The position numbers were made by a program, and so were the translations under genes. Below the pieces are notes generated by a model, which was not told where the DNA came from, made no database searches, and worked only from the letters and a program-made list of their open reading frames with translations. 14,063 nucleotides of DNA from Dunaliella salina (taxonomy: Eukaryota; Chlorophyta; Chlorophyceae; Chlamydomonadales; Dunaliellaceae). Shown here in pieces: positions 7,944 to 13,445 of this stretch. Numbering within the stretch: position 1 is the first letter of the stretch; every line of letters begins with the position of its first letter. The stretch spans positions 14,525 through 28,587 of the forward strand of contig MU070716.1 of the NCBI GenBank assembly GCA_002284615.2, given 5' to 3'.

Positions 7944-9862
7944 ACTCTTTTGACCTGCATTCTGCCTATCTCTGTGTGTGCTCTTGTATCATGCAGGCTG
8001 CCTCTCTGCATGTATGCTCTTGTGTTATGCAGGCTGCCTCCTTGCGTGTGTGCTCCGATTCAGCCAGGGCGCAGGGCGCATTTGATGTTCACGTCCAGGA
8101 CTCTTCGCTGGTGGGGGCACAGTGTGTTGTACTACCCCTTTTTTGTTGCTTGGAAGCGTGTCATTTCTGAAGTATGAATGACTCAATGATGATTATTAAA
8201 TGCTCAGCAAGTGAGCTCGAGAGTGCTCCAGATGTTGACAAGGAGTTGACCTAGAATGCCTGAGTATGCTTTGGTGCACTGGACATTGTAGTGTACAGAA
8301 GAAACTCGGAAAATTGAGTGATTCTACATCCTTGCCCTCTTGATGTAATTCATGCGTGCAAAAGAAAAGCTTGATACTGTGGCTGCTCTAGACTTTTAGG
8401 TGCTCTAAGAGTACGGATGAGGAGGAAGTATTTGGAAAGGGAGGGAGCAGCCCAAGAAAATGTCACATGTATGTCTGATGAAAAACGCAACGTGTGGATC
8501 TGACTGTGCTTCAAAGACTTGACAGATATCTGTTTTTCCCCCCTGGAACCAACGCACTCTTCGGGCAGAATCAAGCAGCAGCTGCGCCTTGGAGGTGCTG
8601 CATGCCCATCAGCAGAGTTCCTTCACAGGGGCTGTCACATCCCTCAAATAATTAAGCCCTTTCTCTGGAAGGTGCTTTTTGTCGGTGCTGCCCCTGATAT
8701 CATCAATTCCATCTTCTGAAAGGTGATTGTAATTTTGTAAATATTGACATTGCTCAATATTTGCAGTCTACATCACGGGAAAGGGAGTCATACCATAGTG
8801 CTGTCCTCCTTTGGTTTGGTCATGCTGCGTGAATGCTTCACAAAAGGGAGACTGCAAAGACAAAAAATGCATTGCTGCAACCCTTACAGCGCTGATCCAT
8901 GGTGCAATACAGGGCGATGGGATGGAAACCCATTGGAAATAAGTTGACAGTCCATGTCCTGGATATTTTGGGTCAGGACAGGCCTGACACACTCAGTCAA
9001 CAACAGGTTGGAAGCTCGCAGGGGTGAAAAAACCTGAAATGAATTTAAGAGCTGCCTGGAGCTCTCTTTCTCACTCTCAGTTGTCTCCGTATGGCTCCCA
9101 CACCCCTGAGCCTTTTTGTTCCGGAACACCTGACGGAAGGTCTTTTTGCAAGCAAGAATGGCAGCTTGGCTCAGATGGATCCTTTTGACTGGGACACTGA
9201 GGCCTTGTCATACAAGAAGCAAGGGCACAGAGTCATTGTGCTGCAAGAAACTAAGGCACAGAGGCCTTACACTGTGCAAACTTGGGGTCCCAGGTTTGAA
9301 GCCTGGCGCTCACAAAAGGGCACCTTCTCACTTCTGCAACGTCTGCTCCATCGGAAGCAGTTGCGTTAGACTTCGGATAATGGCCATCAAGACAAATATG
9401 GGTTGAGCAGTGTGGGTTCATGCTATATTGGAGCGTGTATTCCTTAGGTTGCGACTCGCAATGCGAGCATATGTGCATTTGGGACATAGGACTGCCTTGC
9501 ATCATCTGAAAGCCCCTTTTGACATTCCTTCCATGGCAACCTTAAAAGCATGTGTGCTTGCACGCAGAGTTATAATACGGTCTAATGTGTGATGAATGCT
9601 GTGGTGTACATTTACCTCATCTGGCTCATGATATTCCCTCCTTTGCACTCTGTATGCTTGCGCGCAGAGCCCCGATGAGGTGCAGTGTGTGATGAATGCC
9701 GCGATGTACGCTTACCTCATCAATAATAGCCAGGGGATGTCAGGGGGAAGGGGGAGCTTGGCCTACCCCTCAACTTCCACTGCTCCCTTCAGCTTTCCGC
9801 TGCAGGAGCGGCTGCTGCCGGAGATGCCGCCTGTCTCCAGCAACAAGCGTGCCCGCACCTGA
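5596..9862 (+). CDS. ACT-domain protein, C-terminal part (probably bHLH-ACT type), 5' incomplete
   Basis: Spliced reading frame of exons 5596-5751, 8033-8110 and 9668-9862, all joined in phase 0, giving 141 residues and a TGA stop. Joined, they form one ACT-type fold: beta1 at about residues 22-29, the DRQGLL turn with its conserved glycine (35), helix 1 (36-47), beta2 (53-59), beta3 AFDVHV (68-73), and helix 2 starting SPDEVQ (79-95). After it comes a serine/glycine/proline-rich tail ending in a basic NKRART. ACT domains bind small ligands or mediate dimerisation. The SPDEVQ...A.Y helix right after a short beta3 loop resembles the C-terminal ACT-like domain of plant bHLH regulators. A uridylyltransferase/ACR-like protein is the alternative. 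The bHLH or other upstream domains are not visible, so the N-terminus lies outside the window or in undetected exons. The basic tail could help nuclear import (inference). Confidence 0.72.
5737..6260 (+). repeat. Irregular array of splice-donor-like repeats spanning the exon/intron border
   Basis: The sequence around the donor, CCCATCACTGTGCAG|GTAGGCTGCC, recurs in degenerate form about ten times. CAGGTAGGCTGCC occurs near 5830, CAGGCAGGCTTACC near 5862, and CTGCCCATCACTTTGCAG near 5898. CTGCCCATCACTGTGCAGG lies near 5985, CATCACTGCGCAGATAGGC near 6015, CACTGTCCAGGTAAGT near 6052, and CAGGTAGGCTGC near 6199, with further CAGGTGGGC forms near 5935, 6222 and 6253. Unit length is about 23 nt where compact but irregular overall. 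The site at 6061 is a better consensus donor (CAG|GTAAGT) than the true one. Confidence 0.75.
6278..6333. repeat. TTGC/TGCG simple repeat
   Basis: Mostly tandem CTTG/CGTG tetramers with interruptions, continuing directly from the donor-like array. Frames across it give low-complexity cysteine/leucine/alanine peptides, which are not accepted as coding. Confidence 0.85.
6547..6571. repeat. (CA)n microsatellite
   Basis: About twelve CA dinucleotides, preceded by CGTGTG. This is a simple repeat within intron 1. Confidence 0.95.
7021..7562. mobile_element. MITE-like DNA transposon with perfect 16-bp terminal inverted repeats
   Basis: The ends CTACCGTAGCGACACT (7021-7036) and AGTGTCGCTACGGTAG (7547-7562) are exact reverse complements. 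Inside both ends lie AT-rich blocks rich in TTAATTAA-type sequence. A CTCGTAA-like motif recurs at 7074, 7471, 7488, 7521 (CTCGTAG) and 7534 (GTCGTAA), the pattern expected of subterminal transposase-binding repeats. If the true ends start at CCGTAGCG, the flanking TA would be a TA target duplication as in Tc1/mariner elements. A TG just outside the outer ends is an alternative two-base duplication. No transposase domain is recognisable, so it would depend on an enzyme encoded elsewhere. It lies within intron 1 of the ACT gene. Confidence 0.82.
7227..7403 (+). CDS. Small unassigned ORF inside the inverted-repeat element
   Basis: ATG at 7227 to TGA at 7401-7403, 58 codons. The first part could form a helix (LEELAGIVQDFMDPT). 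It is followed by a GRGRGRGKRG stretch from the GGGGCA hexamer repeat and an acidic end (DVEMEES). An acidic or basic low-complexity end is common in transposase remnants, but no catalytic motif or domain is visible. It may be the tail of a lost transposase or may be non-coding. No function is assigned. Confidence 0.2.
   Translation: MWQLRLLQVWGKQAGEARLEELAGIVQDFMDPTAEGEGTGRGRGRGKRGSDVEMEESS
7835..8052 (+). repeat. 36-bp minisatellite crossing the intron 1 acceptor, interrupted by a TG tract
   Basis: Three contiguous 36-bp units (7945-7980, 7981-8016, 8017-8052) share the pattern CTCTTGT..CATGCAGGCTGCCTC..TGTGTG. A fourth, more diverged unit (7835-7870) lies on the far side of the TG tract. 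The true acceptor AG (8031-8032) is in the last unit, and an equivalent AG is at 7995-7996. In the unit before that, AG has become AT. The repeat therefore includes the first 20 nt of the exon. Confidence 0.82.
7871..7942. repeat. (TG)36 microsatellite
   Basis: An uninterrupted 72-nt TG tract. It begins directly after a diverged 36-bp unit and ends just before the next. The units themselves end in TGTGTG, so the tract probably grew from a unit end. It is likely polymorphic in length. Confidence 0.97.
8033..8110 (+). CDS. Exon of ACT gene: beta2 and beta3
   Basis: The acceptor TTATGCAG precedes 8033 and CTG|GTGGGG follows 8110. The 78 nt are exactly 26 codons, phase 0, including AASLRVCSDSARAQGAFDV. 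The strand AFDVHV is typical of ACT domains (compare the [AG].DVF.V pattern). The first seven residues also occur, in variant form, in the upstream minisatellite units. The donor is weaker than consensus. Reading through it meets a stop at about 8168, so splicing here is required to reach the last exon. Confidence 0.75.
8111..9667 (+). other. Intron 2 (1557 nt)
   Basis: GT at 8111 and AG at 9666-9667 (GCGCGCAG) bound it; the joined frame continues the ACT helix 2. The intron holds no recognised gene. Visible contents are a small perfect inverted repeat at 8739-8762 (9-bp arms, 6-nt loop), a tRNA T-arm-like hairpin at 9290-9306, and a decayed duplicate of the next exon's start at about 9519-9626. 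A 92-codon plus-strand frame at 9091-9369 has no recognisable domain and is regarded as intronic. Confidence 0.68.
9519..9626 (+). pseudogene. Decayed tandem copy of the terminal exon's acceptor and first 50 nt
   Basis: CGCAG ends at 9567 here and at 9667 in the true exon, an offset of exactly 100 bp. The following 57 nt align without gaps, sharing GTGTGATGAATGC, GTGTAC and TTACCTCATC. The upstream intron matches too (GACATTCCTTCC versus GATATTCCCTCC, TGTGCTTGCACGCAG versus TATGCTTGCGCGCAG). In the exon's frame this copy has a TAA at 9583-9585. Many differences are C/T or G/A transitions, often at CpG positions in the true exon (GCCGCG versus GCTGTG). It looks like an old local duplication that lost its coding ability. 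Confidence 0.8.
9668..9862 (+). CDS. Terminal exon of ACT gene: helix 2 and C-terminal tail
   Basis: The acceptor GCGCGCAG precedes it; 64 codons plus TGA at 9860-9862 in phase 0. It starts SPDEVQCVMNAAMYAYLINN, the second ACT helix. A low-complexity linker rich in Ser, Gly, Thr and Pro follows, then LQERLLPEMPPV and the basic end SNKRART. The helix fits the ending of plant bHLH ACT-like domains; the tail is not recognised. Codons here favour C or G at third positions (CTGCAGGAGCGGCTGCTGCCGGAGATG), unlike the surrounding non-coding DNA, which supports coding. Confidence 0.8.
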   Translation, partial: SPDEVQCVMNAAMYAYLINNSQGMSGGRGSLAYPSTSTAPFSFPLQERLLPEMPPVSSNKRART

Positions 9863-10188
9863 TGCAGTAAACTCCTCTGAGCTCCTTGGAAAATCAGGTG
9901 CTGGAGGGTAGGTTGGTCATACCCCTAGTGCGCCATGTTTCTTGTTCATCTTATGGAATAAGCAGAGGGAGGTATGCACATCCTCAGTGCAGCGTCATGG
10001 TTTGTCAGCCCTCTTGAAGAGCCCAGCCCCCTCGGAGACCGGGTCTGCGCCTCAGAGCCCTGTTGTTAGCTTTGCTTGCAAGGTACATGGCATTGCAGTA
10101 AACTGTACAATTACAAGGCCAGTGGGCAATAGACCATGTACACCACTTTTCTTCCACTGGGCCCTACCCTAGTGCATGCTCACTGTAA
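9863..10188 (+). other. Probable 3' untranslated region of the ACT gene
   Basis: It follows the TGA stop with no further coding frame of note. The first TGTAA that would suit a chlorophycean polyadenylation signal is at 10184-10188, which would give a 3' UTR of somewhat over 300 nt. The extent is inferred only from that motif. Confidence 0.4.
10184..10188 (+). terminator. Candidate polyadenylation signal TGTAA
   Basis: TGTAA is the usual polyadenylation signal in Chlamydomonas and related algae, located shortly before the cleavage site. A five-base motif is common by chance, and the taxon is itself inferred. Confidence 0.3.
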
Positions 10189-10829
10189 GTCCCAGAGTGA
10201 GTTACCAAGCAGGGTCTGTGCAAGATCATCCACTGGAAATAGTAAGAGCTACCGTACATAGCATCAGGGATACCATGTCTTGCAAGCTTCAGGATGTGTT
10301 CATGGATGTCACGCCTCGGCGTCAATTGTGCACGACATACCACACAAGCACCCTTTTAGTTTCAGCAAGTTTCACCACCACACACCACCTGGAGCAAAGT
10401 CACTGGGGTGTACCATGCAGTTTCCGCATGAAGCGCCTGATTGTTGTCGATCTGTGTTGTGTGTGAGAAGTGTACGCGTCTCGTTTCGTGAAAACCAAGT
10501 TTGGCTTTGACAAAATTGCGCTGTTCCTTGTAGTTGTACTGTGTTGTGTGCGTTATTCCAATGCATGCACAAGTACACACAGGTCCACAAGGGGATCAAG
10601 CAGGCAAGGTTGTTGTTGAGGGTCTTCAGAAAATAAGTGGTTGACATGTTGATCGATTCCTTTTTCCCGAGACGTAAGATTACAGTAAAAGGGTGGGGTC
10701 ACCTGTTTGCTCCTCATTTAGGTTATATGCAGAGTACATGTCCTGCAGTCCTGATTTAAGCTTTGTGAAGGCCTTCCAATCAGCATCGAGGGCTAGTCCA
10801 GGGCAGGCGATGCTGCAAATTCCGCGATG

Positions 10830-10992
10830 GCTTAAGGCTTACCTTCGTGGTGCTGAGTGTGGTTACAAGGTTACAATGGGATATAAGCCTTCAGCCATAA
10901 GGTTGGCTGCTCGGCGTGAAGTCCTTTGATGAGCACAAACACAGGCAACTATAAAAAACAGCTTAAGGCTTACCTTCGTGGTGCTGAGTGTG
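10830..10992 (+). repeat. Perfect 32-bp direct repeat, 131 bp apart
   Basis: The 32-mer starting GCTTAAGGCTTACC and ending GCTGAGTGTG occurs at 10830-10861 and again, identically, at 10961-10992. The sequences outside the 32-mer differ. Perfect identity in a decayed neighbourhood implies a recent local copying event or target-site-like duplication. Confidence 0.9.
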
Positions 10993-11191
10993 AAGAGTCA
11001 ACTTCAACGCCATTTATTTTAGAGGCATCTCTCTGTGCTTATTTAGTCTGTCGCACGCAGCAGGATGATGTGCAAATAGGGAAAGGATAGTATTAATAAG
11101 CTTTTCCTGGGACTTGCAATTGCTGCTCCTTTCACAGAGGTATGGACAGAACTACCCACAAAATCTGAGCTCAATGAATCATCTTTTGTGG

Positions 11192-11228
11192 GTCCTAAAG
11201 CCCAACATGGGCAGTTGGGCTTTAGGAC
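11192..11228. repeat. Perfect inverted repeat: 15-bp arms, 7-nt loop
   Basis: GTCCTAAAGCCCAAC at 11192-11206 and its exact reverse complement at 11214-11228 surround ATGGGCA. In RNA this is a stable stem-loop. No T-run follows, so a bacterial-type terminator is not implied. Its role is unknown. Confidence 0.9.
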
Positions 11229-11724
11229 AGAGCCAGGGCACCTGGGCCTAGGCTTGGTTGCTTTGTACCATAGTTTTTTTTGGGAAACATGCATCGGGCT
11301 TCGCCATTTTTAGTTGGCAGACGAAGAACTTTTGCAACACCTCTCTCCTTTATTTGAATTGAAAGCCTGATTGCTCATTTGCACTCACTTGATAATTTAC
11401 TCAATATTTGTGATCAATTCCTCTCTTGCGAGAAACTCTGACACGTGCGAGGAACTCCATGCCTTTTTTAGGGCATTCATGGAGTGCTCAGTATGCATTG
11501 AACGCCTAGCGTTACTCACTTCCACTCTGCAACTCCATTGAGAGTCTGTTTGATGAAGATGGCTTTCATGATTCTTTTTTGTTTTGTTGCAAAATTTCAT
11601 TTGGAGATCTGCCTGCACATTGCAAATGGCAGAGTGCAATCTTAATGTGTTAACATGGATCTTGCAGAAAGAAAATGGCAGGCTCATTGATGTTAGTATG
11701 AACCAACCGGTGCTAGTAGTACAT

Positions 11725-12074
11725 TACATTTTACTCAGGGAACACATCTGATGACCTGTGTCCAACCAGCACAATACAAGACCTGAAAGCACAAGCCAGA
11801 AAACTCACCCTCTGCTCTAACTGGGCAGCGCTCATTATTTCCAGCAGCAACACTAAAGCTATTGGTATTTTACACAGCTCTTCCAAGGAAGGTCACAATG
11901 GGGTGACTCCATCAAAGACTGCAGAGAGAAAAATAGAAATCGAAGGTCAGAAGGCCCAGTTCCTTGCATCAAGTGAGCCCTTCCTCTATCTCGGAGTTCA
12001 CATGAAAATGGACCTGACTTGAAGCACCAGATTCCGTGTATGATTCATAACCTCAAAAAAAGCTAGATAATCTT
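11725..12074 (+). pseudogene. LINE reverse transcriptase fragment, family A, palm region
   Basis: The translation reads SDDLCPTSTIQDLKAQARK, then SNWAALIISSSNTKAIGI, then IEGQKAQFLASSEPFLYLGV. This is the order found in non-LTR retrotransposon reverse transcriptases: the catalytic-Asp box followed by the helix, the strand and the YLGV motif. The catalytic box reads TSDD instead of the usual (Y/F)ADD, so the enzyme would be dead. A one-base loss at 12020 (ACTTG for ACTTGG) puts a TGA in frame; the continuing protein (KHQIPCMIHNLKKKLDNL) appears in another frame. Similarity stops abruptly at about 12072, where a different reverse transcriptase begins. The beginning of the element was not found upstream. 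Confidence 0.75.
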
Positions 12075-12740
12075 GATGCATCATAAGCAAGGCTGTCCAT
12101 CGTCTCCTCTGCTATTTTCCTTGTATATTAATGATGTTGACTGCCCGGCAGAGAATGTTAGCCAGCGGCGGTGCAATGGTGCTGGAAATTTGCACGTAAC
12201 TCATTTGTTGTATGCGGATGACCTTTGTCTCACTGCCAATCATCGCACTGAGCTTTAGCGCATGTGGGATAGGTTGCATGGGTATGCGCAAAGGAAAGGA
12301 TTAATTATCAACGTGTCCAAGTCTGAGGTTGTGTCCTTTAATTCAAAAGGAAATACTGTTCCCATTTTCAACCTAGGCGACGAGCAGCTCGTGCGTGCTG
12401 AGTCATTCAAATACTTGGGTATGCTGTTTACAAAACAATTTAACCCCCTTGCTTCTTCTAAGCATATGTGTGCACCTTTCTTGGCTGGATGTCGTTGTAT
12501 TAGGCACATTGCATATGAAAATAAGCTGGCAGATAGGCCTCATACCATGCTTTGGTTGACTAAGACATACATATGCTCTCCCTGCTAGCATGTATGCTCG
12601 TCAAATTTGGGGTACCAGGTTTATGAGACCAGGAGATGAGATTATCTGCCCGTTGCAGACTGTGCACCTGTGTTTACTGAAGTGAATTGTTGGAGTGAAA
12701 AAAAACTATACCAAATTGGTCTGTGCTGCGTGAATGTGGG
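12073..12740 (+). pseudogene. LINE reverse transcriptase fragment, family B, broken
   Basis: It begins inside the reverse transcriptase with KQGCPSSPLLFSLYIND, then HLLYADDLCLTA, which keeps the intact YADD catalytic motif. It continues GYAQRKGLIINVSKSEVV, FKYLGMLFTK, PASMYARQIWGTRF and CPLQTVHLCLLK, and ends NWSVLRECG. This is the standard order of a LINE ORF2 palm, thumb and post-thumb region. Visible breaks are a TAG at 12256-12258, a frameshift at about 12568-12572 next to an ACATACATA stutter, a TGA at 12683-12685 where an arginine codon is expected (CGA to TGA would explain it), and a frameshift in an A8 run at 12698-12705. The 5' part (endonuclease and fingers) is missing, and similarity ends after RECG. 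It is a dead, 5'-truncated element on the same strand as the ACT gene. Confidence 0.85.
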
Positions 12741-13008
12741 TTCTATTCCGGCTCGTGAGGCGTGTTCCCCCCAAGGCGTGTTCCTTACATGGGAGGGCAA
12801 GAAGCAGCAAAAAGGAAACACAAGCCTGGGAGGCACCCAGAAAAAGAAAGCAGCAACAGGGGGACGGCAGGGAAAACAGCCCAAGCTAGGAGACAAACAC
12901 ACAGAGCACCAGGCAGGACTGAAGCAAGCAAGTCTGCTGCACGCACTGCCTAAGCAAGTCTGCTGCGCAGCTGGAAGTCTTCAGGAAACCAGGAAGGGCA
13001 CAAGGTGA
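12741..13008 (+). other. Unassigned spacer between LINE fragments
   Basis: Purine-rich sequence with open frames in two phases, both rich in Lys, Gln, Arg and Gly (for example GKTAQARRQTHRAPGRTEAS), no recognised domain. A short duplication of AAGCAAGTCTGCTGC occurs near 12926 and 12951. It may be a linker or 3' part of one of the two LINE families, or unrelated host DNA. The frame leading into the next fragment is closed by TGA at 13006-13008. Confidence 0.4.
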
Positions 13009-13330
13009 GAGCCGAAAACTAAGCTAACACAGCTTACCCTCCACACTGCGCAAAATCAGTACAAACACACCATTGAAAGCTTACGCACAAGATCTCTTCG
13101 GGGCACACACCGCAATAACAGAGTCACACTACATACCATACTAATTGGAGTTACAGGAACTATCTTCAATTCCTACGCTATTGATCCCCTCTGCAAACTT
13201 GGCCTAACCAAAGACAAAGCTCACAAAACTGTCAAAGAACTCCACTATCACGCTGTTAAGTCCCTAACAAAAATGTACAACACCAAAAATGCCATCCAAT
13301 TCAGTAACAGAAGCAACGGGGGTGTGGGGG
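13009..13330 (+). pseudogene. LINE ORF2 C-terminal fragment, probably family A
   Basis: The frame is open from 13009 and reads KLTQLTLHTAQNQYKHTIES, then NNRVTLHTILIGVTGTIFNS, then LGLTKDKAHKTVKELHYHAV and LTKMYNTKNAIQF. The small helical segment with a GTIFNSYAIDPLCKLGL-type turn is the kind of C-terminal tail seen after the reverse transcriptase of algal LINE elements. I link it to family A from style only. The frame stays open to a TAA at 13681-13683, but beyond about 13330 the sequence turns into GC-rich, low-complexity peptide that need not belong to it. The part between palm and tail is missing. Confidence 0.6.
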
Positions 13331-13430
13331 AGGGGGCTACAGGGAGGGCTGCGCACAGGACAGCGAGGCGCGCAGCCGGACGGATGGAGTCGCGGCGACC
13401 TCCGTGTGCCCACGACAAGGGAACACTCGT

Positions 13431-13445
13431 TCTATCTATCTATCG
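13431..13445. repeat. Short (TCTA)n tract
   Basis: TTCTATCTATCTATC lies about 100 bp after the last recognisable LINE residues. Several LINE families end in a short tandem repeat instead of poly-A, so this could mark the element's 3' end. It is equally likely to be a chance microsatellite. Confidence 0.45.

Larger units (their letters stand above)
5752..8032 (+). other. Intron 1 visible in the window (2281 nt)
   Basis: GT at 5752 and AG at 8031-8032 bound it; joining the flanking exons restores a continuous ACT domain. It contains the donor-like array, a TTGC-type repeat, a (CA)n tract, a 542-bp inverted-repeat element and a 36-bp minisatellite with a (TG)36 tract. Apart from a short unassigned frame inside the element, no independent gene is recognised in it. 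Confidence 0.72.
10189..11690. other. Intergenic stretch, no gene recognised
   Basis: Short frames occur, including a plus-strand one ending at 10929 whose last part reads LKAYLRGAECGYKVT. None has a domain I know. The segment holds a 32-bp perfect direct repeat (10830/10961) and a strong perfect hairpin (11192-11228). A looser hairpin lies at about 11454-11484, with ACTCCATG pairing to CATGGAGT. Confidence 0.45.

Noticed and set aside
7817..8011. Thr-His and Val-Cys repeat peptides around the TG tract
   Set aside because: Translation of a dinucleotide repeat. Only the 36-bp unit part next to the real exon has coding relevance.
9091..9369. 92-codon plus-strand frame in intron 2
   Set aside because: No recognised domain, no splice connection that keeps the ACT domain continuous, and overlap with a tRNA-like remnant.
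10693..10929. 78-codon plus-strand frame as part of a second gene
   Set aside because: No recognisable family; overlaps one copy of the 32-bp direct repeat; upstream acceptor TCCTGCAG is not backed by other exons.
12680..12760. tRNA-like T-arm (GGTTCTATTCC) suggesting a SINE
   Set aside because: Up to 12740 the same bases read, in the right frame, as the LINE reverse-transcriptase segment ending NWSVLRECG, which explains most of this stretch better.
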